Assembly (NCBI GenBank): GCA_022791135.1
Contig: JAAVYM010000001.1
Location: forward strand, 1 to 64,000
Reading direction: 5' to 3'
DNA length: 64,000 nucleotides
Source of the DNA: Oscillibacter sp.
GTDB taxonomy: Bacteria; Bacillota; Clostridia; Oscillospirales; Oscillospiraceae
The notes beneath the pieces are model-generated. The model did not search any database and was not told the origin of the DNA. It worked only from the letters and a program-made list of their open reading frames with translations. This document shows positions 46,819-57,266 of the stretch, piece by piece; position 1 is the first letter of the stretch; each line of letters opens with the position of its first letter. Both the position numbers and the translations under genes were made by a program.

Positions 46819-46849
46819 CTATGGCGGGCCGAATTTCGGCCCGCCATAG
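46819..46849 (-). promoter_or_regulatory. intercistronic perfect hairpin (mRNA-stabilising/attenuating element)
   Basis: CTATGGCGGGCCGAA-T-TTCGGCCCGCCATAG, 15-bp perfect arms; no T tract. Confidence 0.75.
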
Positions 46850-46879
46850 ATGAAAGCTGCCTGGCGCGGGCGGCGGCGG

Positions 46880-48172
46880 TCAGGCCGCGGCCTCTTGGGT
46901 CAGGGTGGCCCAGTCCAGATTGTCCCAATCGGGAGTGGGGGCGGGCTTGCTGGCGTCGGCCCAGTAGAAGCCCAGGTTGGTCATGATGTTGGTCCACTCG
47001 CTGGAGTGAGCGGCCACATACTCGGCGTAGGTCATGTTGGCGCCCTCTACCTGGCTCAGGGCGAAGTTCTTCAGCGTGTAGATGCTGGGGACTCCGCCGG
47101 GATAGAGGATGTCGGCGGCCTCGGTGTTGCAGGGATAGGAGTCGAATTCCTCGCCCCAGGCGGCCTGCACGTCGGCGGAGCCGAACCACTCGGCAAACGC
47201 CTTCACCGCTTCGGTCTCCTCTTCGGAGCGGCCGGCCTTATCCAGGATGCCGATGTACTCGGCAATGTAGTAGGTGCCGTCGGCAATATCCACCAGCGCC
47301 CAGTTCTCCGGCTCCATGGTGCCCGTCAGGGGCTTGTCGGAGCTTTCCGCCGCGGCGTCGATCTTGCCGTACAGGGAGGAGGAGTAGAAGGTGGAGACCT
47401 GGACGTCGCCCTTGTTGAGAGGATCGAAGCCGTACTTATAGTCGTCGCCGCCGCTCTTACCCTCGGCGCAGTACTTCCACAGGGTCTTCCAGCCGTCTAC
47501 GCTGATGCCGCCCGCCGGGGAGGAGGGGTCGACAAAGGCATAGAGCATGGCGGAGTTGATGTTGGCGTTGGTGGTGCCGCCCACTTTGTTCTGACGGTAC
47601 CAGGTGTAGCCGCAGTCTACAATGTCGGCCCAGTGGTCAAACTTCAGCTCCGCGCCATTGGTGCCCAGCTCGTCGTTGCGGTAGAGCATCAGGACGTTTT
47701 GGATGACCAGACCGTAAGCCTGACCGGGATAGACGTATTCACCCACATCGCCAGACCAGGAGGGCGTCCAGTCCACCAGCTTCAGGTTTTCATACTGACC
47801 GTTGATGACCTGGCTCCAGCGGGTTTCGTTCAGGCCGAAGAGGATATCGCCGTCCTTGTTCTCGTTGGCGGCCTGGATGGCGGCCGTGTCGCCGGAGATG
47901 ACGCTGTTGTCGTCAATGCTGATGGTGAAGCCCGCGTCCTTGGCCTCGTTGATCAGCCAGGTGGTGCGCTCGGTGGAGTTGGAGTTGGAGTAGATGCGGA
48001 TCGTGTAGCCGGAGTAGTCCTTGTCCTCGCCGCCGCTGTCGGCGGGAGTCGTGGAGTCGCTGGGTTGCTGGCTGTCCGCGGGCGGCTGCTCGCCGCCGCC
48101 GTCCTTGCCGCCGCAGGCGGCAAGGGAAAGAACCATGGCCAAGGCCAGCAGAGTCGCAAGAATCTTTTTCAT
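46880..48172 (-). CDS. extracellular solute-binding lipoprotein of the Fbp/Afu-type ABC transporter
   Basis: MKKILATLLALAMVLSLAACGGKDGGG lipobox; YTIRIYSNSNSTERTTWLINEAKDAG. Confidence 0.92.
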   Translation of the reverse strand: MKKILATLLALAMVLSLAACGGKDGGGEQPPADSQQPSDSTTPADSGGEDKDYSGYTIRIYSNSNSTERTTWLINEAKDAGFTISIDDNSVISGDTAAIQAANENKDGDILFGLNETRWSQVINGQYENLKLVDWTPSWSGDVGEYVYPGQAYGLVIQNVLMLYRNDELGTNGAELKFDHWADIVDCGYTWYRQNKVGGTTNANINSAMLYAFVDPSSPAGGISVDGWKTLWKYCAEGKSGGDDYKYGFDPLNKGDVQVSTFYSSSLYGKIDAAAESSDKPLTGTMEPENWALVDIADGTYYIAEYIGILDKAGRSEEETEAVKAFAEWFGSADVQAAWGEEFDSYPCNTEAADILYPGGVPSIYTLKNFALSQVEGANMTYAEYVAAHSSEWTNIMTNLGFYWADASKPAPTPDWDNLDWATLTQEAAA

Positions 48173-48336
48173 TTCATCGTCTCCTTGTCTAAAAATCTGC
48201 GGGGAAACCAATGCTTCCATGGTTATAGTATACAAGGAGAGCGGGCGGAAAAAAACCGGGCAGAACTGCGATTGTTCGGCCAATCCTGTCGAAAAGACAG
48301 CGGCTGCCAAAAGACAGCCGCCGTTTTTGTATATTT

Positions 48337-49092
48337 TTACAGCTCCGTCCGGCAGCGATCCTGGTACTCCGAGGGGGACATACCCACGAGTTTTTTAAAC
48401 GTACTGCCGAAATAGGTTACATCCCGATAACCGACCGCGCCGGCGACCTCGTAGACCTTCCGGCGGCAGTCCTTTAAAAGCTCCATGGCCTGGTGGATCC
48501 GGTACTGTGTCAGGTAATTGATGACGGTGTAGCCGGTCTCCCTTTTGAAGACGTGGCTCAGGTGGCCCTCGCTGACCTGAAGGTGCTGGGCAATGGTGGT
48601 GATGCTGATGTTCTCGTCGGCATAGTGCCCGGCGATGTACTGGAGGGCCTGAAGGACGTACTTGCTTTTGTCCCCCTTGCTCAGGGGCATCACGTCCGCC
48701 GGGGCCAGGGAGGTTAGCTCCCGCTCTTTTTGGCGGACCTTATCGATGGCGGCGATCAACTCCTCATTCCGGAAGGGCTTGAGCAGGTAATCGTCTGCCC
48801 CCAGCTTCAGGGCGCTTCGGGCGTAGGTAAAATCGCTGTAGGCGGTAAGGAGAATGACGTGGGCCTTACAGCCTTGAGCGCGCAGCTCCGTCAGCATCTC
48901 GATGCCGTCCAGCCGGGGCATGCGCACATCGGTGATGATCAGGTTGGGGCTGTACTGCTCCACGGCGGCCAGGCCCTCTTCTCCGTTGGAGGCCTCCCCC
49001 ACCAGGACGCAGCCCCGGGCTGCCCAGTCCATGCCCAGCTGTATCCCCCGGCGAACGACCGCCTCATCGTCAACGACCAGAACCTTCAGCAT
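48337..49092 (-). CDS. AraC-type response regulator (YesN/HptR-like)
   Basis: MLKVLVVDDEAVVRRGIQLGM...IITDVRMPRLDGIEML receiver; C-terminal AraC HTH GYRDVTYFGSTFKKLVGMSPSEYQDR. Confidence 0.95.
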   Translation of the reverse strand: MLKVLVVDDEAVVRRGIQLGMDWAARGCVLVGEASNGEEGLAAVEQYSPNLIITDVRMPRLDGIEMLTELRAQGCKAHVILLTAYSDFTYARSALKLGADDYLLKPFRNEELIAAIDKVRQKERELTSLAPADVMPLSKGDKSKYVLQALQYIAGHYADENISITTIAQHLQVSEGHLSHVFKRETGYTVINYLTQYRIHQAMELLKDCRRKVYEVAGAVGYRDVTYFGSTFKKLVGMSPSEYQDRCRTEL

Positions 49093-50776
49093 AGAAATCC
49101 TCCTTTCGCCCCATGGGCAGGCGCAGCCGGACCTGGCTTCCCTCCCCAGACAGGACCGCGGCGGAAAGGCCGTAACCCGGGCCGTAGTGCAGGCGGATGA
49201 TGCTGTCGACGTTGAAAAGCCCCAGGTGCCCGCCGGGGGCCTGCTTGTCCGGGCAGTTGACCGCGTCCAGAATTTCCCGGGGAATGCCGGGGCCGTTGTC
49301 GGAAACGGTCAAAATCAGGTCCCCGTCCGCCTCCTCTGCCCAGAGCTTGATATAGCCCTCCTCCAAATCGGCCACGCCGTGAAGGATGGCATTTTCCACC
49401 AAGGGTTGGAGGGCCAGCTTGGGAACCAGACAACTGCGGTAGCGCTCCTGCACGTCGATTTCGCAGGTGAAACGGTCCCCAAAGCGGATGGATTGGATGG
49501 ACAGATACCGCTCCACCAGATCCAGTTCCCGGTCCAGGGTGACGATTTCGTTCCCGGAAATGGCGGCCCGCAGAATGGCGGCGAGGTTGGTGGCCAGATC
49601 CGCCACCTGGGGGACGTGGTGAGCTACGCCCAGCCATTTCACGGTATCCAGGGTGTTGTAGAGGAAATGGGGATTCAGCTGAGCCTGCATCATGCGGAGC
49701 TTGGTTTCATTCAGCTCCCGCTGACGGCGGAGATTCCGCTCCAGATTGGCCCGATACTCTTCCGTCATACGGTTAAAGCTTCCCGCCAGGCGGCCCAGCT
49801 CATCTTCCCGCCCGGTCTCCAGGCGGACGTCCAGCCGGCCCCGTTCCACCTCACCCATGGCCTGGTCCAGCTGGTGAACGGGCTGGGAGAGGTAACGGCT
49901 GAGAAGCCAGGTGCACAGCAGACTCAAAAGCACGCACAGCGTGCCCACAAAGGCGCTGACAACATAGATGGCGTCCATGACCCGGCCGGTGAAGGTCCGG
50001 GGCTGTTGAAGAATCAAGGTAAAGCCCGTAGCCTCGTGCCGGGCGGCATAGAAGCGGTACTCCCCGTCTGCCCCAGTAAGAGGCGCGCCGGAGAGAAGCT
50101 GGGTGCGGAGGGCGCTCACCGTCTCGGCAGCCTGCGCTGGGCGGGAGTAATACACCGTCCGCCATTGCCGGTCCAGCAGCAGCACCTCGCATGTGGCGTT
50201 GTACCGTTCGCCGAAGAGACGGAGGAAACCAGTTTGGTCCATAGAGGCGGTAATATAACCCAGCAGCTCGCCCCCGTGCCCCCGGACGGCCCGGGCGGCA
50301 GAAAGGCCCCCGTCGGGTTCGGAACGGAAGATGAGTCCCGGTTCCCCGCCGGCAGCGAGAAGCAGCCCCCAATGGGTGTCCATCGCCTGAGCGGGCAGGG
50401 CCGCGCCGGTGGTGTAGCAGCAGAGTCCGCTGCTATCGGCAATGTCGAAGCGCATATAGTCCCGTAGCGGTTCCGTGGTCCGGTAGAGGACCTGATAGAG
50501 CGTCCTGGAGCCGCCTCCACCCCTGTGGAAGGCACTGTGAACCACTGTGCTGCCGGCCAGATCTTCCGTTATGCGGCCGCAGGCGGCGCACAGCTCGTCC
50601 AGAGCGGACTCCAGGTCCTCTAATTGCAGCTCTGCCTGGCGGGCCAGCCCGCTTTCGGTCCGCTGCACCTGAAGGCGGAGCATCAGCGCTCCGCCCAGCA
50701 GCAGGGGGGCCAGGGCTGTAAGCAGCATAGCGGCAAACATCCGGTTGCGGAAGGAGCCGCGAAGCCATTTCCTCAT
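49070..50776 (-). CDS. sensor histidine kinase (YesM/HptS-like, His_kinase family)
   Basis: Cache-like sensor, HAMP, QAQLNPHFLYNTLDTVKWLG, SDNGPGIPREILD. Confidence 0.95.
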   Translation of the reverse strand: MRKWLRGSFRNRMFAAMLLTALAPLLLGGALMLRLQVQRTESGLARQAELQLEDLESALDELCAACGRITEDLAGSTVVHSAFHRGGGGSRTLYQVLYRTTEPLRDYMRFDIADSSGLCCYTTGAALPAQAMDTHWGLLLAAGGEPGLIFRSEPDGGLSAARAVRGHGGELLGYITASMDQTGFLRLFGERYNATCEVLLLDRQWRTVYYSRPAQAAETVSALRTQLLSGAPLTGADGEYRFYAARHEATGFTLILQQPRTFTGRVMDAIYVVSAFVGTLCVLLSLLCTWLLSRYLSQPVHQLDQAMGEVERGRLDVRLETGREDELGRLAGSFNRMTEEYRANLERNLRRQRELNETKLRMMQAQLNPHFLYNTLDTVKWLGVAHHVPQVADLATNLAAILRAAISGNEIVTLDRELDLVERYLSIQSIRFGDRFTCEIDVQERYRSCLVPKLALQPLVENAILHGVADLEEGYIKLWAEEADGDLILTVSDNGPGIPREILDAVNCPDKQAPGGHLGLFNVDSIIRLHYGPGYGLSAAVLSGEGSQVRLRLPMGRKEDFYAEGSGR

Positions 50777-50777
50777 C

Positions 50778-51773
50778 CTATGCCTCCCCTTGTTCTATCA
50801 GAGCCTGCCATTGCTCCAGTAGGGACTCCCGATGGATTCCGGCCCAGGTCGCGTCGTAATCAAAGGAGAGAAACGCCGTCTCCTCCCGCTGCAGATCCGC
50901 CCGTACCGAGCGGCGGAAGCAATGTTCCCCCAAATAGCGCTGGACGTCCTTGCTCAAGGCAAAGTCGATGAAGCGCCGGGCGTTGGCCCCATGGGCGCAG
51001 CCGGAGATCACAGCCATGCCGTCCGGCAGGGTACAGGTTCCCTCCTTGGGGCAAAGAAGGGCCACGTCCCGCCCGTCCTCAATGGCCTGGAGGGCGATGT
51101 CTTCGGGGATTACGCCAATGTAGCACGAGCCGCCGGCTATAGCTTGGGCCACCTGGATGGGGGTTTCCAAAGTCCGGCCCTCTAAATTCTGGGCGAAGGA
51201 GGCGAGGAGAGTCCCATCCTCCTCCGGCAGGACCTGGAGCAGGGCGGCCAGGGCAGTGTAGCTGGAGCTGGAAAGGGAGGGAGAGGCAAAGGCGATTTTT
51301 CCCTGCCAGGCGGGGTCCAAAAGACTCCGCCAGCTGTCCGGCGGATTCGAGCGGATGAGTACCGGGTTGTAAACCAACACCACCGGGAGGGAGGAGAAGG
51401 CCGTCCAAGTCCCGTCCGGGCAACGGAAGGCAGGGGAAAGCTCCTCCTGAAGGGGGCTGACATAGGGTTCAAAGAGGCAGGAGAAGGCCTGGAGGGTGTC
51501 CACTCCGCCGCCGAGGAACAAATCGCAGACGGGGTCCTCTGCCTCCTCCGCGGCGCGACTCAGCAGGGCACCGCTGCCGCCGGTCTCCACCTGGACCCAG
51601 ACGCCAGTCCGTTCCTCGAACTCCTTGACCAAGGGGCTGTAGACCTCCTCCCTATGGGAGGTGTAAATTATCAAGCGGTCCGCCTCCGCCGGGGCGAAAG
51701 GGAGCGGGGCGGAAGTCTGGCCGCAGGCGGTCAGAAGCAGCACGAGGGCGCAGAGGCCCCAGAGCCGGCGCAT
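50778..51773 (-). CDS. substrate-binding lipoprotein, probable sensor accessory (HptA/PgtC-like)
   Basis: Lipobox LLLTAC; LIIYTSHREEVYSPLVKEFEERTGVWVQVETGGSGALLSR. Confidence 0.85.
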   Translation of the reverse strand: MRRLWGLCALVLLLTACGQTSAPLPFAPAEADRLIIYTSHREEVYSPLVKEFEERTGVWVQVETGGSGALLSRAAEEAEDPVCDLFLGGGVDTLQAFSCLFEPYVSPLQEELSPAFRCPDGTWTAFSSLPVVLVYNPVLIRSNPPDSWRSLLDPAWQGKIAFASPSLSSSSYTALAALLQVLPEEDGTLLASFAQNLEGRTLETPIQVAQAIAGGSCYIGVIPEDIALQAIEDGRDVALLCPKEGTCTLPDGMAVISGCAHGANARRFIDFALSKDVQRYLGEHCFRRSVRADLQREETAFLSFDYDATWAGIHRESLLEQWQALIEQGEA

Positions 51774-51978
51774 ACTGGACTCCCCCCTTCCCGTTTTTTA
51801 CATTTTATCACAAGATTTGCCCAGATTGCAAGGGCGGAAACGCCGCGCCCCGGAATAAGACGGCGCCCCAAGCCGTCCGGCTGCCACGGGGAGGTCCATT
51901 GACAGCGGGGAGACTGGGGCGCCGGGCGCTTCTTTCCGGAAGGAGGCGGCACGCCGTCTCCTTCGAGGAAGAGCATGT

Positions 51979-53487
<1,509 letters not shown>

Positions 53488-53528
53488 CTAAAATGCAAAT
53501 CAAAATCATAGTTTTTTTCACGCATTTA

Positions 53529-53564
53529 TCACAAAAATGGGCCGCCCCTTGAGGGGTGGCCCAT
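53529..53564 (-). terminator. rho-independent terminator after the cell-wall hydrolase gene
   Basis: On minus: ATGGGCCACCCC-TCAA-GGGGCGGCCCAT-TTTTGTG. Confidence 0.82.
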
Positions 53565-53632
53565 ATCGATGGACTTTTCTAATGAATTTGTCCACTAAGG
53601 AAGGACGCGCGGGAATTCGGACCAGACGCTGC

Positions 53633-54415
53633 TCAGGCATAAAAGCGGTGACAGCCGATAGTTTGGCGGTAGGTCCGGCTGGAATCAATCCAACTTCCCT
53701 GAGACAGAGCGGGGGCAAAGAAATAGAGGGACTCGCCTGCGGTGTTTTCCCCCTCTAGTACCCGGCGGGCCGCCTCCTGAGACAACTCCGAGGGTTCCTG
53801 GGTGAGGCTGCCGTTGGAGACCGGTTCGAACTGGACGCCGTGTTCCTGATCGAAAATGACCTCTGGGATGCTGTCCGGAAAGTCCGAACTGGCGACCCGG
53901 TTCAGCACCACGTTGCCCACGGCGATCTGTCCCTCCAGGGTCTCGCCGCCGCTCTCGGCGTGGATGATTCGGGACAACCAGAAATAGTCGACGGCATTGT
54001 GCTCCGCCCCGGGGGAGGTCACTGCTGCCCCGTCCAACCAAGGATCCCACTGGACGCTGCCGCCCAAGGCCTCTGCCGTCAGGCGGAGGGGGACGTAGGT
54101 CCGGCCCTCCACCATGTCTACCGTGCAGGCGTGGCGCTGGCCGTTTACGGTCAGGATATTTGCATCTGGGTCCGCCGAAAGGGACATTTCGTCCGAGACG
54201 GCCCGAGCCGCTCCGGCGGCGCTGTCCCACCAAAGGCTCCAGCCCCCCAGGGACTCCAGCAGCTCCCGCAAGGGCACATAGGCGGTCCCTTCTCTTACAT
54301 AGGCGGCGCTTTCCAGTGTTTGGCCGTCCACCTGGACGATGACAGGACGAGCCGCCTTTGCCGGAAGGGAGAGGGCGGCGGCGGCCAACAGCCCGCATAA
54401 AAGCTTACGCTTCAT
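53633..54415 (-). CDS. SleB-type cell wall hydrolase with N-terminal copper-amine-oxidase-like domains
   Basis: Signal peptide; YVPLRELLESLGG and YVPLRLTAEALGGSVQWDP repeats; C-terminal RIIHAESGGETLEGQIAVGNVVLNRVASSDFPDSIPEVIFD. Confidence 0.93.
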   Translation of the reverse strand: MKRKLLCGLLAAAALSLPAKAARPVIVQVDGQTLESAAYVREGTAYVPLRELLESLGGWSLWWDSAAGAARAVSDEMSLSADPDANILTVNGQRHACTVDMVEGRTYVPLRLTAEALGGSVQWDPWLDGAAVTSPGAEHNAVDYFWLSRIIHAESGGETLEGQIAVGNVVLNRVASSDFPDSIPEVIFDQEHGVQFEPVSNGSLTQEPSELSQEAARRVLEGENTAGESLYFFAPALSQGSWIDSSRTYRQTIGCHRFYA

Positions 54416-54545
54416 ATCGTTTCCTTTCCTGTGTGGATTTCCGGGTTTTGTGCTGGATTTCACAGTTTAGGATACCGAAAAATGAGGCCGGAAGCAAGGC
54501 TTAAAATCTGGCAGGGAAGGGAGAAGATGGAAAGACGCTCCGCCG

Positions 54546-55106
54546 TCAGAGACGGGGGAACTGCCGGCGGACCGCAGTGCTGCGCCGGAGGGCCATCGCC
54601 AACAGGGTGGATGCCGCCGCGCCGAACACGGCCTGAACCAGGTTGCTGGGGATTCCGGCTGCGCTGCCTGCCAGGCACAGCGGCAGGGCTGCGCCGCTGG
54701 AGAGGGAGACCAGCAGCGCGTCGAACAGCCAATAGCCCGCCACCATGGGAATCTCCGCCGCCGCCGCACAGAGGATCAATCCCCGCTTTCCCAGGGCCTG
54801 ATACAGCCCCGCTGCCGTGACGGCCATCAGCGCTTTGATGATCAGCGTGGCGGGAACATAGGCGGCGTAGCCGGACAGCAGGTCCGCCATGGCGGGGCCA
54901 ATCCCGCCGGCCACGGCGCCATATGCCGGGCCCAGCAGCCAGGCCCCCAGAATGACCACGGCGTCGCCTAAATTTAAATAGCCGCCGGTGGGAGAGGGGA
55001 CTTGCAGGGCCAGTGTCCCCGCGCAGCTCAGGGCGGCAAACAGCCCCGTTAGGGCCAGCGCTTTGGCAGGCGCCTGACTGGTAAGCGTCTCGTGTGTGTT
55101 CTCCAT
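54546..55106 (-). CDS. ECF transporter S component (PdxU/HmpT-like group)
   Basis: GYLNLGDAVVILGAWLLGPAYGAVAGGIGPAMADLLSGY, six-TM-like profile. Confidence 0.85.
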   Translation of the reverse strand: MENTHETLTSQAPAKALALTGLFAALSCAGTLALQVPSPTGGYLNLGDAVVILGAWLLGPAYGAVAGGIGPAMADLLSGYAAYVPATLIIKALMAVTAAGLYQALGKRGLILCAAAAEIPMVAGYWLFDALLVSLSSGAALPLCLAGSAAGIPSNLVQAVFGAAASTLLAMALRRSTAVRRQFPRL

Positions 55107-55140
55107 GATGCTTCGCTCCTTTTCTATGGTGGTTGTTGCC

Positions 55141-55172
55141 ATGATATCGCAATTATGATATGATGAAAATAT
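55141..55172. promoter_or_regulatory. putative MocR operator (direct repeats) in divergent intergenic region
   Basis: ATGATAT (55141-55147) and ATGATAT (55155-55161) followed by related ATGAAAATAT. Confidence 0.45.
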
Positions 55173-55215
55173 CCAAAAACTATTTTTTTTATAAGGTCAG
55201 AAGAAAGGAGCATCC

Positions 55216-56583
55216 ATGCTGACATACGATCTGGAGAACCGGGGTGGGCTGCCCCTTTACGAATACCTCTACCGCTGCCTTCGAGACGATATTTTGAGCG
55301 GCGCGGTGGCAGCGGGGACGCGGCTTCCCTCCAAGCGGGCGCTGGCGGAGCATCTGCGGATTTCCATCATCACGGTGGAGGGGGCCTATCAGCAGTTGGC
55401 AGCAGAGGGCTACGTGATCGCTCGGCCCCGGCGGGGCTTTTACGCCGCCCCAGTGGACCACCCCCCTGCCGCCCCAGCTTTGGTGGAGGTCCCGGCGGAA
55501 GAATCATCGCCCCGCTGGCGGCTGGATTTGAAAAGCGGGCGGGTGGACTCGTTCCCCTCCGCCGTCTGGGCCAGGCTGACCCGCCAGGCCCTCTCCGAGG
55601 GGGGGCACCTGCTTCCCACGCCTCACCAGGGCCTTCCCGCCCTGCGGCGGGCCATCGCCGGGGACCTTCGAGACTTTAAGGGCATGGTGGTCTCCCCGGA
55701 GCAGATTGTGGTGGGAGCGGGAGCGGAGTATCTATACCTGCTCCTGGCCCAGCTTCTGGGCCGGGAGCAGGTATTCGCCCTGGAGGACCCCGGCTATCCG
55801 AAAATCCGACAGGTTTACGCTAAATGGGGGGCGGTCTGCCGTCCCATTCCGCTGGACGGCCAGGGCATGGCCCTGGAATCCCTCCGGGCCTCCGGAGCCG
55901 GGGTGGCCCATATCTCCCCCGCGCACCACTACCCCACGGGCATCGTGATGCCCATCCCTCGGCGGCAGGCCCTCCTCCGCTGGGCAGAGGAGGCAGACGG
56001 CTGGATCATCGAGGACGACTATGACAGTGAGTTTCGCTTTACAGGCCGTCCCATTCCAACGTTACAGAGCATTGATGCCCGGGGACGGGTGATTTATGTC
56101 AACAGCTTTTCCCAGACGATTTCGCCGTCCATGCGGGTGGGCTTTATGGTGCTGCCGCCCCGGCTGCTGGAGCGGTACCGCCGGGAGCTGGGGTTCTATG
56201 CCTCCACCGTCCCGGCCCTGGAGCAGCAGGTGCTGGGCCGCTTTTTGGACGGAGGCTGGTACGAGCAGCACCTCTCCCGGACCCGGAAGAAGTACCGCCT
56301 CCGGCGAGAGGCGGTTCTGGAGGCGTTTGCCGCCTGCCCCTTCACTGCTGGACTTACTGACCGGGGGGCGGGGCTGCACTTTCTCCTGCGGCTGAACACA
56401 AGGAGCGACGACGAGGCCCTCCGCCGTCGGGCGGAGGGCCTGGGGGTGCGCCTTGGCTTTTTGTCGGAGTATGCCGCCGTGCCGGACCCCGCCTACGCCC
56501 ACACGCTGGTGGTGAACTACGCGGGATTGGACGTGGAACGGCTGGGAGAGACGGCGGCGCTGCTGTCGGAGGTCTTCTTCTAG
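55216..56583 (+). CDS. pdxR: MocR/PdxR-type GntR-aminotransferase fusion regulator
   Basis: GTRLPSKRALAEHLRISIITVEGAYQQLAAEGYV wHTH and aminotransferase fold (DDYDSEFRFTGRPIPTLQSID; YVNSFSQTISPSMRVGFMVLP). Symbol is by analogy. Confidence 0.85.
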   Translation: MLTYDLENRGGLPLYEYLYRCLRDDILSGAVAAGTRLPSKRALAEHLRISIITVEGAYQQLAAEGYVIARPRRGFYAAPVDHPPAAPALVEVPAEESSPRWRLDLKSGRVDSFPSAVWARLTRQALSEGGHLLPTPHQGLPALRRAIAGDLRDFKGMVVSPEQIVVGAGAEYLYLLLAQLLGREQVFALEDPGYPKIRQVYAKWGAVCRPIPLDGQGMALESLRASGAGVAHISPAHHYPTGIVMPIPRRQALLRWAEEADGWIIEDDYDSEFRFTGRPIPTLQSIDARGRVIYVNSFSQTISPSMRVGFMVLPPRLLERYRRELGFYASTVPALEQQVLGRFLDGGWYEQHLSRTRKKYRLRREAVLEAFAACPFTAGLTDRGAGLHFLLRLNTRSDDEALRRRAEGLGVRLGFLSEYAAVPDPAYAHTLVVNYAGLDVERLGETAALLSEVFF

Positions 56584-57149
56584 GCGGCCGGAGCCGCCTC
56601 GCCGCCCCGGCGGAAGCGGACCAGACCTGTCCGGTCCAGGGCCACCATCACCACTGGGATAAAGACCAATTGCAGGATAATGCCCGGAATGGCGGTGAGG
56701 AACCCCTCCGTGAGGAATATCTGCCAGGTGAAGGCCTGGCCGGAAACGCCGGAGAGGATCACGCGGGCCGCGGCCCAGACGGCGCGCCCGCCCAGCATGG
56801 CGGCGATCAGGCAGCGGTAGAGGGCCATGACGCACTGCCAGCGGGAGCGGGCGTAGAGAAAGCCCGTGAGAAAGCCGTAGGCCGCCAGCTCAAAGGCCAT
56901 AGCGATTCCCGTGGGAAAGGGGGGCGGCATGTGGAACAGCACGAACCGCAGCGGTGGCAGGATAAGGCCCACCGCCAGGCCGTACTTCCACCCGCAGAGA
57001 AGGCCGCACAGCAGCACCGGCAGGTGCATGGGACAGAGCATCCGCCCAATTTGCGGGATCTGTCCGGTGAAGAAGGGCAGGACCAGGCCCAGGGCCAGCA
57101 GCATGGCGGCGGTAGCCAGGGTTTGGAGAGGTCTTTGGGTCTTGCTCAT
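56580..57149 (-). CDS. ECF transporter S component
   Basis: FFTGQIPQIGRMLCPMHLPVLLCGLLCGWKYGLAVGLILPPLRFVLFHMPP. Confidence 0.85.
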   Translation of the reverse strand: MSKTQRPLQTLATAAMLLALGLVLPFFTGQIPQIGRMLCPMHLPVLLCGLLCGWKYGLAVGLILPPLRFVLFHMPPPFPTGIAMAFELAAYGFLTGFLYARSRWQCVMALYRCLIAAMLGGRAVWAAARVILSGVSGQAFTWQIFLTEGFLTAIPGIILQLVFIPVVMVALDRTGLVRFRRGGEAAPAA

Positions 57150-57226
57150 GGGAAAAACTCCTTCCGAAAAGTTTTTCCGTCTTCTGACAGTCCGCCGCCT
57201 TCCTGGCGGCGATTGTTCCTGGAATG

Positions 57227-57256
57227 ATGATACCACGAAGGACCGGCTTCTGCCAA
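57227..57256 (-). promoter_or_regulatory. sigma-A promoter of the ECF S component
   Basis: On minus: TTGGCA-18 bp-TATCAT. Confidence 0.5.
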
Positions 57257-57266
57257 GTCCCATTTC

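Noticed and set aside
46778-47189. 5' extension of the ABC ATPase ORF
   Set aside because: Out-of-frame reading of the upstream SBP gene; the ATPase begins MIRLNDIVVKFG at 46778.
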